33,401 nucleotides of DNA from an uncultured Prevotellaceae bacterium (lineage in GTDB: Bacteria; Bacteroidota; Bacteroidia; Bacteroidales; Bacteroidaceae), in contig ONKY01000113.1 in the NCBI GenBank assembly GCA_900318585.1, forward strand, positions 1 through 33,401, read 5' to 3'. Both the position numbers and the translations under genes were made by a program. How positions within the stretch are numbered: the first letter of the stretch is position 1; each line of letters begins with the position of its first letter. Positions 26,101 through 33,215 of this stretch are shown here, one piece after another. The notes under the pieces were generated by a model. It searched no databases. It was given only the letters and a program-made list of their open reading frames with translations, and was not told the origin of the DNA.

Positions 26101-27291
26101 TGCGTCGCCGTGCCCCAAGCCCGTGGTGGAGAGCCCGTGTCCGTTGTCGTCGATGACCATCGAGCCGAAACAAATCTCGTCGCGGCCGTCCCAGTCCACG
26201 TCGGCCACGGCGTAATTATGGTAGCCCTGGCCGAACCACTGCGAGCCAGCCGTGTTGTTGCTCCAGCGCCAGCGCACGTTGAGCTGGTGGGTGGCGGGGT
26301 CTACGTCGTAGGCTATCATCTTGTGGCGCGTATAGATGCCTCGAGCTAAGAAAATGCTCGGGTGACGGCCGTCCAGATAGGGCGCGCCGAAGAAATGCTT
26401 CGACGAGCGGTGCCCGTAGCCGTCGCCCCATGCTGCGTTCAGGTCGGTCTCACCGGTTTCCAAGCGTTTCAGCGGATAGTCCATCGTGACGTAGGGCACG
26501 CCAGTGGCGCCTTCCATATAGACTAAGTACTCCGCACCGTCGTGCATGAACCAGTTGGTGCCGCCGCCCGTGGCGCCGCGGTAGTTCTTGGTCTTGTCGC
26601 CGATGACGTACGTCTGGCCGTCGGCAGCGTGGATGGTTGTGCCGTCGGCAGCACGCATCACCGCCTCCGCGCGGCCGTCCTCGTCCCAGTCGTAGGCCAC
26701 GATGTTCTGCTCATTGTTCTGGAAGTCACCCATGTTGGGGCCGAAGTCGAGCCACCAGAGCTTCTTGCCATTGAGCTTGTAGACCTCCGCGATGGAGTAC
26801 TCGCCGTTGTAGCCGTTTTTGGGGTAGCTGGCCTGTATCTCGCTCAGGTTGTCGAACTTCAGCAGGATCTCCACTTCGCCGTCGCCGTCCACGTCAGCAC
26901 AGCAGGCGTCGTTAGGAACATAGGTGGACTTCAGCGAGCCGTGGTTCATCTTGATCTCCAGGTAGTTGTGGGCCCATACAGCGGCAGCCTTGCTCTCCGC
27001 CTGCTCCGTGCCGCGCACCACGGCCTTCACCGTATACTGGCTGGCCTCCGTGCCGTCCTTGTCGGTATAGTTCGACACCAGGAGCGGCTCGGCGTTCACC
27101 TTCGTGCCGTCGCGGTACAGGTTATATGTCACGTCGTAATACTCCTCGCCTGTGATGCGCCAGGAGCAGTAGACACCCTTTGCCGTCTTTACGGCCACCA
27201 GGCCACGGTCCAACTGGTCGGTCATACGTTGAGCGTACACTCCCACGGCAGCAACGGCCGCCAATAGGAATAGCGTAAGAAATCTCTTCAT
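23182..27291 (-). CDS. PL11 rhamnogalacturonan lyase fused to autotransporter-type beta-strand repeats
   Basis: 1369 residues. A signal peptide (about 1-20, VGVYAQ) and a PL11 domain (about 21-608: DQLDRGLVAVKTAKGVYCSW, DVDGDGEVEILLKFD, QGDLFGDWREEVIAR, CGYNQPPHVSYFL) are followed by about 700 residues of beta-rich sequence. That part has passenger-associated repeats: GDGALTLPNVEQTYSGDTEL near 700, LTKKGTGNLSI near 966 and LTKTGSGTLVLGG near 1063. The tail (YTLDGQRVETP, GIYIKNGKKIVIK) matches the next gene's tail. Most PL11 lyases are about 600-700 residues, so the repeat half is an unusual addition, perhaps for adhesion or binding polymer. There is no autotransporter barrel. It is first in a two-gene lyase operon. 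Confidence 0.88.
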   Translation of the reverse strand: MKRFLTLFLLAAVAAVGVYAQRMTDQLDRGLVAVKTAKGVYCSWRITGEEYYDVTYNLYRDGTKVNAEPLLVSNYTDKDGTEASQYTVKAVVRGTEQAESKAAAVWAHNYLEIKMNHGSLKSTYVPNDACCADVDGDGEVEILLKFDNLSEIQASYPKNGYNGEYSIAEVYKLNGKKLWWLDFGPNMGDFQNNEQNIVAYDWDEDGRAEAVMRAADGTTIHAADGQTYVIGDKTKNYRGATGGGTNWFMHDGAEYLVYMEGATGVPYVTMDYPLKRLETGETDLNAAWGDGYGHRSSKHFFGAPYLDGRHPSIFLARGIYTRHKMIAYDVDPATHQLNVRWRWSNNTAGSQWFGQGYHNYAVADVDWDGRDEICFGSMVIDDNGHGLSTTGLGHGDAQHHGDFNPYLHGQEIFACNEDNPGNNYRDATTSKIYYRYSAGNDDGRSMMGNFSNNFPGCQGVSSRDPGLISSVINGPLTGGSKSNITQNFRIYWDGDLCEETHDYTEGKNTAIGIWKYGLGKIETLTGSLTNNDTKGTPSYQGDLFGDWREEVIARTAQNNIRIYTTTIETPWRNYTLWHDLQYRQAMVWQMCGYNQPPHVSYFLGELEGITQAPPALTTTGRKEIGNGGTISAADNDTQLLLAETQDMTVSVSEGASPYILFDNAPSWVQGHDNNNKIEYTYYTHTLTGSAFTGAMRLVKQGDGALTLPNVEQTYSGDTELWAGTLNFDGTMAKSHVWMNRFAKLNSDGGRFLNGIDMSYASVLRPGGQDKVGTVEVNTLRLGFGARVVFDLNGDGTCDNLKAGTISIEKKYWKNGPKYNTPILELVPHYAEGATALPGGRYVLATAETLEGSIDNLVLEGLPLQKHRLTWENGELALEIEEMRAPAEIVWDGGDVGLWDLANTESFLSADGNKSLFVSGDTVVFNDNAQLTMVFVEGELTPGGVVFDSSRDYQLRGSGSIIGKAALTKKGTGNLSINNINKMTGGINLNGGKLIISALANADGTEYGALGGTANPLNFGGGTLAVNKTLVASHPMTIAQGGGTVELPSGVQLTLNGNISGAKQRLTKTGSGTLVLGGSARYGALYVNQGVVKGGENGSSVHQYADTVVINGGTLRDPDNIYSYSSNKALIVVPEGAKGIWTLDSRCDYTGKLIGGGELTVNVTSVRCTMKGDWSQFAGTLTFINQKTGSYDPQIVWDNGYGLGKATVTGTFHNSDRAINIGRLTGNVTLTGSGRYTVKGIDATINRVRGSNTNTLVNVSNALSVTGDITVKLNGTSIKAGESITLWKAGSFQGTSATINLPELPAGLAWDTTDLLKATGVLRVVEASAVRNVRLNGKDADAVYTLDGQRVETPKKKGIYIKNGKKIVIK

Positions 27292-27333
27292 CTTCAAAAG
27301 TACAATAATTCTTTAGTAATTAGTTTTGCGCTG

Positions 27334-27364
27334 CAAAGGTAACACTTTTTGTCGGATTGGACAA
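27334..27364 (-). promoter_or_regulatory. -33/-7 promoter for the PL11 lyase operon
   Basis: On the minus strand, TACCTTTG (27334-27341) follows TTG (27362-27364) after a 20-bp spacer. It lies immediately after the tsaE stop. No operator was recognised. Confidence 0.65.
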
Positions 27365-27365
27365 G

Positions 27366-27890
27366 CTAATCCTGATTTTTCTGCACTATGCGGCTTCCGT
27401 CGGGCTGCGGGGTGATGGTGACGCGCACGGCGTCGTCGGGCAGCAGATCCTCGATGAGCTCCGGCCACTCGATGAAGCAGAGGGAGCCGCTGTAGAAGTA
27501 GTCCTCGTAGCCCATGTCGTACACCTCCTCTATCTTCTTGATGCGGTAGAAGTCGAAGTGGAAAATACGTTGAACGTTGAACGTTGAACATTGAACGTCC
27601 TTCGCATGACCTCCGCAAAGCGCCTGAGCATCCACGGAGCGCAAAAAAGCGTCTCCTGACGTCGCTGAGCGGAACGATGAATGGTCAATGGTATACTCGT
27701 TGACGATGGCGAAGGTGGGGGAGGTGATGACGTCCTCGACGCCCAGCACCTCGCAAACAGCTTTGATGAAGGTGGTCTTGCCGGCTCCCATCGTGCCGTA
27801 GAAGGCGAACACGTGGCGGTCGCCCATCTCCTTGACGAACTGCCGTGCGGCTTCGCCAATATGCTCTATATCCTTAATGATAATCTCCAT
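27366..27890 (-). CDS. tsaE: tRNA threonylcarbamoyladenosine ATPase TsaE with a repeat-derived insert
   Basis: 174 residues; TsaE proteins are normally about 135-155. TsaE is the ATPase of the complex that makes t6A37 in ANN-decoding tRNAs. The Walker A motif is GTMGAGKTT (32-40), followed by [11 protein letters not shown] (58-68), [12 protein letters not shown] (111-122) and [13 protein letters not shown]. Between NEYTI and the HFDFYR strand lie about 38 extra residues (about 69-107, including [19 protein letters not shown] and STFNVQ), where E. coli TsaE has a short hairpin turn. They are encoded by a repeat module at about 27563-27690. All key motifs remain, so the protein is probably active. 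It follows porX by 66 bp on the same strand. Confidence 0.92.
   Translation of the reverse strand: MEIIIKDIEHIGEAARQFVKEMGDRHVFAFYGTMGAGKTTFIKAVCEVLGVEDVITSPTFAIVNEYTIDHSSFRSATSGDAFLRSVDAQALCGGHAKDVQCSTFNVQRIFHFDFYRIKKIEEVYDMGYEDYFYSGSLCFIEWPELIEDLLPDDAVRVTITPQPDGSRIVQKNQD
27563..27690. repeat. Mobile repeat module inserted in frame in tsaE
   Basis: The left arm has tandem CGTTGAA/CATTGAA units (GAACGTTGAACATTGAACGT). The core includes AAGCGTCTCCTG and GTCGCTGAGCGG (27647-27672), matching 7256-7281 reversed at 23 of 26 bases. The right arm reads GAATGGTCAATGG. This arm-core-arm plan matches the intergenic composites. Exact ends are uncertain. Confidence 0.75.
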
Positions 27891-27920
27891 ATTGTATCTT
27901 TTGTTTTTTTCTCTTTCTAA

Positions 27921-27957
27921 CTCTACTTCCCTCCCTGGAGGGGGTGGGGGAGGCTTC
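27921..27957. repeat. GAAGCCTCCCC-family half element at the porX stop
   Basis: The minus strand reads AGAAGCCTCCCCCACCCCCT then CCAGGGAGGGAAGTAG. The end of the element abuts and shares a base with the porX TAG stop (27957-27959). It occupies the porX-tsaE gap. Confidence 0.75.
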
Positions 27958-29507
27958 TATCTTTTTTTCCCTTTCAGCGTTACTAACGGAATGATCATCT
28001 CCTCCATCGAGATGCCGCCGTGCTGGAAGGTGTCGCGATAGTAGGAGACGTAGTAGTTGTAGTTGTTTGGATAGGCAAAGAAAGAGTCGCCGGTGGCAAA
28101 GACATAGCTCGTAGAGAGGTTCGGCGCGGGGAGGAATGCCTTCTGCGGATCCTTGATGACGAAGAGGTCTTTGTCACTGTAGGCGAGGTTCTTACCTAAC
28201 TTATAGCGCAGGTTAGTGTTGGTGTTACGGTCGCCCACGATCTTCACGGGCTTGGTGCAGCGGATGCTGCCGTGGTCGGTGGTGACGAGCACGGTATAGT
28301 CCGTCTGTGCCAGCTGGCGGAAGAAGTCGCTGATGACGGAGTGGCGCAGCCAGGAGAGGGTGATGGAACGGTAGGCGCTCTCGTTGTTGGCCAGCTCGCG
28401 CACCATACGGCTCTCCGTGCGGGCATGGGAGAGCATGTCAATGAAGTTGAACACGACGACGTTGAGGTCGTTCTTCTCCATCTGCTTCATCTGCCCTAAG
28501 AGCTTCTCAGCGTCCTGCGAGGTGTTCACCTTGTGGTAGGAGAAGGTGTCGTGGCGGCGGTAGCGTTCTATCTGCGTGCGAATGAGCGGCTCCTCGTTGA
28601 GGTTCTTGCCCTCCTCCTCGTCCTCGTCCACCCACAGATCAGGGAACATACGGGCTATCTGGTCGGGCATGAGGCCAGAGAAGATGGCGTTGCGTGCATA
28701 CTGGGTGGCCGTGGGCAGGATGGAGAAGTAGAGATCCTCGTCCATCTCAAAGAGGTCGCCGATCTCGTGGGAGAGCATCCGCCACTGGTCGTAGCGGAAA
28801 TTATCCATCACGACAAGCATCACCTTTCTGCCTTCGTTGAGCAGAGGAAACACCTTTTTCTTGAACAGCTGATGAGAAAAGGTGGGTGCCTCATCTCTGG
28901 GGGTAAGGCTGCTCAGATAGTTCTTCTTCACGAACTTGGCAAAGCCCAGGTTAGCCTCTTCCTTCTGCATCTGGAGCATCTCGGTCATGGAACTGTCCGT
29001 AGAGCTGAGCTGCAACTCCCAGTGGACAAGCCGGCGGTAGAGCTCCTTCCAGTCCTGCCAGGTACGGCAGTCCTGTATCTGCATGGCTATCTGCGCGAAC
29101 CGCTGTTGGTACTGGCTCTGTGTCACCTCCGTCTCAATCTCGCGGCGGTGGATGTTCTTTTTCAGTGTCAGCAGAATCTGGTTGGGGTTGACGGGCTTGA
29201 TGAGGTAGTCGGCAATCTTCTGTCCGATGGCCTGCTCCATGATGTTCTCCTCCTCGCTCTTCGTCACCATGACCACAGGCAGTGCGGGCTGCAGCTCTTT
29301 GATGCGTTGCAGGGTCTCTAAGCCTGAGATGCCTGGCATCTGTTCGTCTAAGAGGACGAGGTCGAACGATCGCGACCGGCACTCCTCAATGGCGTCTGTG
29401 CCGTTAGAGACCGTCACCACCTCATAGCCTTTTTTCTCGAGAAACAGCAGGTGAGCTCTCAGCTGTTCTATCTCGTCGTCTACCCAAAGTAATAATCCGT
29501 TTGTCAT
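27957..29507 (-). CDS. porX: PorX, response regulator with PglZ/alkaline-phosphatase-type effector domain
   Basis: 516 residues, cytoplasmic. The receiver domain (about 4-122) has the acidic pair D10/D11, phospho-acceptor D54 in LVLLDEQMPG, a switch region VTKSEEEN, and IKPVNPNQ. A helical linker leads to an alkaline-phosphatase-superfamily (PglZ) domain from about 225: VMDNFRYDQWR, PTATQYARNAIFSGLMP, VVFNFIDMLSHAR and VTTDHGSIRCTKP carry the expected metal-site acids and histidines. PorX with the kinase PorY controls expression of the type IX secretion system in Porphyromonas and relatives. The ATG at 29505-29507 (MTNGLLLWVDDE) sits 19 bp from a good -7 box; in-frame upstream codons were rejected. 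It is likely co-transcribed with tsaE. Confidence 0.93.
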   Translation of the reverse strand: MTNGLLLWVDDEIEQLRAHLLFLEKKGYEVVTVSNGTDAIEECRSRSFDLVLLDEQMPGISGLETLQRIKELQPALPVVMVTKSEEENIMEQAIGQKIADYLIKPVNPNQILLTLKKNIHRREIETEVTQSQYQQRFAQIAMQIQDCRTWQDWKELYRRLVHWELQLSSTDSSMTEMLQMQKEEANLGFAKFVKKNYLSSLTPRDEAPTFSHQLFKKKVFPLLNEGRKVMLVVMDNFRYDQWRMLSHEIGDLFEMDEDLYFSILPTATQYARNAIFSGLMPDQIARMFPDLWVDEDEEEGKNLNEEPLIRTQIERYRRHDTFSYHKVNTSQDAEKLLGQMKQMEKNDLNVVVFNFIDMLSHARTESRMVRELANNESAYRSITLSWLRHSVISDFFRQLAQTDYTVLVTTDHGSIRCTKPVKIVGDRNTNTNLRYKLGKNLAYSDKDLFVIKDPQKAFLPAPNLSTSYVFATGDSFFAYPNNYNYYVSYYRDTFQHGGISMEEMIIPLVTLKGKKR

Positions 29508-29526
29508 TTTTCCCTTATTTTGGCGA

Positions 29527-29557
29527 CAAAGGTACGAATAAGCGAAGAGAAAACCAA
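29527..29557 (-). promoter_or_regulatory. -33/-7 promoter for porX-tsaE
   Basis: On the minus strand, TACCTTTG (29527-29534) follows TTG (29555-29557) after a 20-bp spacer. Confidence 0.7.
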
Positions 29558-29587
29558 ATTTTATTTGAGTTTTCTTAAGCGGGAGTA

Positions 29588-29735
29588 CTAAGACCAAAGG
29601 TCAAAGGTACGAAATAAAAGTGAAAAGTGTAAGGCTACGGGTAGGCGACCACGGTCGGGAATGGAGTGAAAAGTGGAAAAATTGCTACCGCCGATAAAAA
29701 AAATGAATTCATAATTCATAATTCGTAATTATTTT
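29588..29735. repeat. Composite intergenic repeat (copy B)
   Basis: Blocks in order: TAAGACCAAAGGTCAAAGGT, GTGAAAAGTG, an extra GC-rich piece (TAGGCGACCACGGTCGGGAA), GTGAAAAGTGGAAAAATTGC, TACCGCC and AATTCATAATTCATAATTCG. It shares block order with copy A (2219-2320). It contains a minus-strand TACCTTTG at 29602-29609 and ends at the fabG -7 box. Confidence 0.75.
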
Positions 29736-29737
29736 CG

Positions 29738-29745
29738 TACCTTTG
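29738..29745 (+). promoter_or_regulatory. -7 box for the fabG operon
   Basis: TACCTTTG lies 26 bp before the fabG ATG. The AATTCATAATTC repeat occupies the -33 region. Confidence 0.6.
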
Positions 29746-29770
29746 CACCGCATTTTAAGAAAAAGCATCG

Positions 29771-30502
29771 ATGAAATATGCATTTGTGACAGGCGGCTCG
29801 CGCGGAATTGGGCGCGCCGTAGCTGTGAAACTGGCCAGTATGGGATGGCCAGTGGTCATCAATTTCAGGAGCAACCTCGAAGCAGCCCAGGCAACTGTCG
29901 ACGAGATTGTCAGCGCTGGGGGAAAGGCAGAGCTGCTGCCCTTCGACGTGGCTGATCCCAAGGCGACGGAAGCCGCCATCGACCAGTGGGAGCAGGAACA
30001 TCCCGACGACTACGTAGCTGTGCTGGTGAACAATGCCGGTATCAGGCGCGACAACATGATGTTCATGATGTCGGACGAGGACTGGCATCAGGTAATCGAT
30101 ACGACGATGAACGGCTTCTTCTGTATCACCCGCCGGCTGCTGAAGCACATGATGCCCCGCAAGCGCGGCGGCCGCATCATCAACATGGCCTCGCTCTCAG
30201 GCGTGAAGGGCCTGCCCGGGCAGGCCAACTACTCGGCGGCTAAGGCGGCACTGATAGGCGCCACCAAGGCGCTGGCACAGGAGGTGGCTCCGCGAGGGGT
30301 GACGGTGAACGCCGTGGCTCCGGGATTCATCGCTACCGACATGACCAGCGACCTGGCGGAGGACGAACTGACGAAGCTGATACCGACGGGACGTTTCGGA
30401 CGGCCGGAGGAGGTGGCTGCGTTGGTGGCTTTCCTGGCCAGTGACGAGGCAGCCTATATCACGGGCGAGGTCATTAACATCAACGGTGGGCTTTACACGT
30501 GA
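29771..30502 (+). CDS. fabG: 3-oxoacyl-ACP reductase (FabG-type SDR)
   Basis: 243 residues. This short-chain dehydrogenase should reduce 3-oxoacyl-ACP with NADPH. The nucleotide motif TGGSRGIG is at 7-14, NNAG at 87-90 and the catalytic S141/Y154/K158 in NMASLSG and ANYSAAK. The PGFIATDM and INGGLYT ends are typical. As the first gene before an O-methyltransferase, an LpxL-like acyltransferase and an acyl carrier protein, it probably serves a dedicated polyketide or aryl-polyene-like pathway rather than housekeeping fatty-acid synthesis; that is inference from context. Confidence 0.9.
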   Translation: MKYAFVTGGSRGIGRAVAVKLASMGWPVVINFRSNLEAAQATVDEIVSAGGKAELLPFDVADPKATEAAIDQWEQEHPDDYVAVLVNNAGIRRDNMMFMMSDEDWHQVIDTTMNGFFCITRRLLKHMMPRKRGGRIINMASLSGVKGLPGQANYSAAKAALIGATKALAQEVAPRGVTVNAVAPGFIATDMTSDLAEDELTKLIPTGRFGRPEEVAALVAFLASDEAAYITGEVININGGLYT

Positions 30503-30557
30503 TGCCTGATGTAAGGAGTTGGAAATTAGAAGTTTGACATAAGAAAGAAATACGGGA

Positions 30558-31655
30558 ATGAACTTATCACCTGCATTAGAGAAAGTTTATACTAAGGAAC
30601 GCCTGTCTGCCCGCGAGGCACAGGCAAGGGCAGAGTGGATTGCCTGGGGACCCATCGTCTTCCAGGCCTCACGGTTGATGCTGAAGTTCGGCATCCTCGA
30701 CTTGCTGCGCGACAGCGACAAGGGCATGACCATCAGCGAGGTGGCCGAGCAGACAGGACTCTCGGTGTATGCCGTGAAGGTGCTGATGGAAGCCTCGCTT
30801 TGCATAGGCACCGTCATCGTCAACAAGGAGACGGAGCGCTTCGAGCTGGCTAAGACCGGCTGGTTCCTCATCAACGACCCCGCCACGAGGGTGAACATCG
30901 ACTTCAACCACGATGTGAACTACGAGGGCTGGTTCCACTTGGAAGAGGCCCTGCGCGAGGGGAAGCCCGCCGGTCTGAAGCATTTCGGGCCGTGGCCGAC
31001 CATCTACGAGGGACTGTCGCAGCTACCCGAACAGGTGCAGAAGAGCTGGTTCGGCTTCGATCATTTCTATTCTGACAGCTCCTTCCAGCAGGCGCTGGAA
31101 GTGGTTTTCGCCCAAAAGCCCAGGACGCTGCTCGACGTGGGCGGCAACACAGGACGCTGGGCGCTCCAGTGTGTGGGCTATGACCAGCAGGTACAGGTCA
31201 CCGTGATGGACCTCCCGCAGCAGGTGGAGATGATGAGAGAGCAAACGGCCGGCAAACCGGGTGCAGAGCGTATCGACGCTTACGGCACCGACCTGCTGAA
31301 CCGCTCCAACCCCTTCCCCACTGACAAGCACTACGACGCCATCTGGATGAGCCAGTTCCTCGACTGCTTCGGTGAGGACGAGATACAGAGCATCCTGGAA
31401 CGAGCCGCCGCTATCATGGACGCCGACAGTCGCGTCTATATCATGGAGACGCTGTGGGACCGTCAGCGCTTCGAGCCCGCCGCCTTCTGCCTCACGATGA
31501 CCAGCCTCTACTTCACGGCGCTGGCCAACGGCAATTCCAAGATGTATAACACTGACGATATGGTGCGCATCATCCGGCAGGCAGGCTTGGAGGTGGAAGT
31601 CATCCACGACAACCTGGGACAGGGACACTCCATCCTGGTCTGCAAAAAGCTTTAA
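30558..31655 (+). CDS. SAM-dependent O-methyltransferase (winged-helix dimerisation plus methyltransferase 2 fold)
   Basis: 365 residues. Residues 30-110 form the dimerisation/winged-helix part (FQASRLMLKFGILDLL, ISEVAEQTGLSVYAVKVLME). Residues about 165-365 form the Rossmann domain with SAM motif I LLDVGGNTGRWAL (191-203), acidic D218 in VMDLPQQ, and IWMSQFLDCFGEDE. This is the acetylserotonin/polyketide O-methyltransferase type. Aryl-polyene and flexirubin gene sets often include such an enzyme to methylate the phenolic head; this substrate is inferred from neighbours. It begins 55 bp after fabG. Confidence 0.85.
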   Translation: MNLSPALEKVYTKERLSAREAQARAEWIAWGPIVFQASRLMLKFGILDLLRDSDKGMTISEVAEQTGLSVYAVKVLMEASLCIGTVIVNKETERFELAKTGWFLINDPATRVNIDFNHDVNYEGWFHLEEALREGKPAGLKHFGPWPTIYEGLSQLPEQVQKSWFGFDHFYSDSSFQQALEVVFAQKPRTLLDVGGNTGRWALQCVGYDQQVQVTVMDLPQQVEMMREQTAGKPGAERIDAYGTDLLNRSNPFPTDKHYDAIWMSQFLDCFGEDEIQSILERAAAIMDADSRVYIMETLWDRQRFEPAAFCLTMTSLYFTALANGNSKMYNTDDMVRIIRQAGLEVEVIHDNLGQGHSILVCKKL

Positions 31656-31667
31656 AAAGCCCTTTTT

Positions 31668-31750
31668 GAATGATGAGTTATGAATGATGAATTATGCATT
31701 CTTGCCTGCAAGCGACCAAGGTCGAGCGGTGCATTATGCATTGTGCATTG
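31668..31750. repeat. AT-rich composite intergenic repeat inside the fabG operon
   Basis: AATGATGAATTATGCATT arms flank a GC-rich core (31701-31730, CTTGCCTGCAAGCGACC...). GCATTATGCATTGTGCATTG follows. The core stretch 31709-31729 matches 7234-7255 reversed with one gap. The repeat stretches the gap between two operon genes to 102 bp. Confidence 0.75.
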
Positions 31751-31757
31751 AGAAAAG

Positions 31758-32678
31758 ATGAGCGAAGAGAGTGACAAGCTAGAGCACGAAGAGTGGAAGG
31801 GCAATACCGGAGGTATGGCCTGGATGCACCGTGTGCTGATATGGATATTCCGCTATGTTGACTTGCGGATTGTCTATGTCGGCATGGGTATCTTCGTCAT
31901 ACCGTTCTATATGCTCTTCGCCCACAAGGGATACCTCTCGCAGTATCACTACTTCCGCCAGAGGCACGGCTTCGGCGCGTGGAAGTCATTCCGCTACGTG
32001 TATCTCAACCACTACCGCTTCGGCCAGATCATCCTCGACCGGTTTGCCAACTATGCAGGCCGCCGTTTCACGTTCAACCTTGACGGCTACGATATGTTCC
32101 TCGACCTCTGCCACGGCGAGCAGGGCTTCATCACCCTGAGCTGCCACGTGGGCAACTACGAGCTGGCTGGCTATGCCTTCAAGGCTACGGAGAAGCGATA
32201 CAACGCACTCGTCTTCCCCGGCGAGGCCAAGGCGGTGATGGAAAACCGCAACAGGATGTTCGCCAAAAACAATATACGGATGATTCCCGTCAAGGAGGAC
32301 ATGTCACACGTGTTCCTGCTCAACGATGCGCTGGCCAATGGCGAGACCGTGAGCATACCCGGCGACCGCATATTCGGCTCCCCGCGCTATGTGGAGTGCC
32401 AACTGCTGGGCGCCAGCGTACACCTGCCCCTTGGACCTTACGCCATGGCCCTGCAGCGGGGAGTGCCCACCATTACCATCCTCGTGATGAAGGCCGACAC
32501 CTATACTTACAACGTCCGCATACGCCGCATAGAGGCCGACGAACGCCCATACACCAGCCGCATTGAGCATGCCACCAACCTGGCGCAGCACTTTGCCGAC
32601 GAGTTAGAGAAGGCGCTGCTGCAGTATCCCGAACAGTGGTTCAACTACTTTGAGTTCTGGGGTGACGAGAGGAGATGA
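31758..32678 (+). CDS. LpxL/HtrB-like acyltransferase
   Basis: 306 residues. The Kdo2-lipid A acyltransferase (LpxL) fold is suggested by a membrane-anchoring hydrophobic stretch (about 36-56) and the catalytic H-x4-E in SCHVGNYELAG (H130, E135). VSIPGDRIFG and PLGPYAMALQRGVPTI follow. It would transfer an acyl chain from ACP to a membrane acceptor. In aryl-polyene and flexirubin clusters, such an enzyme is encoded beside the ACP and is thought to attach the polyene to a lipid; that role is inferred here. The ATG at 31758 follows GAGAAAAG. The housekeeping lipid-A role cannot be excluded but fits the context less well. Confidence 0.82.
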   Translation: MSEESDKLEHEEWKGNTGGMAWMHRVLIWIFRYVDLRIVYVGMGIFVIPFYMLFAHKGYLSQYHYFRQRHGFGAWKSFRYVYLNHYRFGQIILDRFANYAGRRFTFNLDGYDMFLDLCHGEQGFITLSCHVGNYELAGYAFKATEKRYNALVFPGEAKAVMENRNRMFAKNNIRMIPVKEDMSHVFLLNDALANGETVSIPGDRIFGSPRYVECQLLGASVHLPLGPYAMALQRGVPTITILVMKADTYTYNVRIRRIEADERPYTSRIEHATNLAQHFADELEKALLQYPEQWFNYFEFWGDERR

Positions 32679-32716
32679 ATGAATTACGAATTAGGAATTA
32701 CGAATTACGAAAATAA
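32676..32716. repeat. GAATTACG tandem repeat before the ACP gene
   Basis: GAATTACGAATTAGGAATTA and further GAATTACG units fill most of the 45-bp gap between the acyltransferase and the ACP gene. They read open and would falsely add 15 codons to the ACP. Confidence 0.7.
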
Positions 32717-32723
32717 AAGAGAA

Positions 32724-32981
32724 ATGGAAGAATTAGTATTAGAACTGAAGAATCAGATTATTGAAGTGTTGAACCTGGAGGACGTGCAGCCCGAGGACAT
32801 CGACAATGATGCCCCGCTTTTCGGCAAAGGTCTCGGTCTGGATTCCATCGACGCCCTGGAGCTCATCGTAATGATGGAGAAGAGCTATGGCATCAAGATC
32901 AAGGATCCCTCTGCCGGGAAGGAAATCTTCAAGTCCATCAACACCATGGCCGAGTTCGTCAGCAAGAACCGCACAAAGTAA
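32724..32981 (+). CDS. Acyl carrier protein (dedicated pathway)
   Basis: 85 residues. A four-helix phosphopantetheine-binding domain with the modified serine at S41 in GLGLDSIDALEL. EDIDNDAPLFGKG precedes it and SYGIKIKDPSAGKEIFKSI follows. The ATG at 32724 (MEELVLELKN) follows AAAAGAGA; the in-frame upstream codons are repeat. As the last gene after fabG, methyltransferase and acyltransferase, it should carry the chain these enzymes act on. The usual ketosynthase partners do not follow in the window. Confidence 0.92.
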   Translation: MEELVLELKNQIIEVLNLEDVQPEDIDNDAPLFGKGLGLDSIDALELIVMMEKSYGIKIKDPSAGKEIFKSINTMAEFVSKNRTK

Positions 32982-33040
32982 TGGTGGTTTTCCCAAGCAG
33001 GGGCTGACCCTCTTTTGGTATAGGATAACGAACTACGATG

Positions 33041-33079
33041 CTGAGACGGCGTTTTGACCATTCAAAAACGCCGTCTCAG
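33041..33079. terminator. Strong hairpin after the ACP gene
   Basis: CTGAGACGGCGTTTT pairs perfectly with AAAACGCCGTCTCAG (15 bp) around a 9-nt loop. No T-tract follows on either strand, so it is a terminator-like or processing hairpin rather than a classic terminator. Confidence 0.5.
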
Positions 33080-33215
33080 TGTTGTACAATAGCACTTCCA
33101 GTTTTGAGATTTGAGCTTTCTTCATCGGTGATTGCTGCGATACGGCTATTTTCCGCATCTTGCGCTCCGTCACCTACTTGTGAAACTGATTGAAGAATGT
33201 CATAGTCCATAACAA

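Noticed and set aside
29508-29597. A longer N-terminus for PorX (30 extra residues)
   Set aside because: The extension covers the -33/-7 promoter, and receiver domains start right at MTNGLLLWVDDE.
33076-33210. A 44-codon minus-strand frame starting MDYDILQSVSQ
   Set aside because: It follows the broken RelE-type toxin and ends inside the 33041-33079 hairpin. I recognise no family and see no promoter, so it is probably residue of the same decay.
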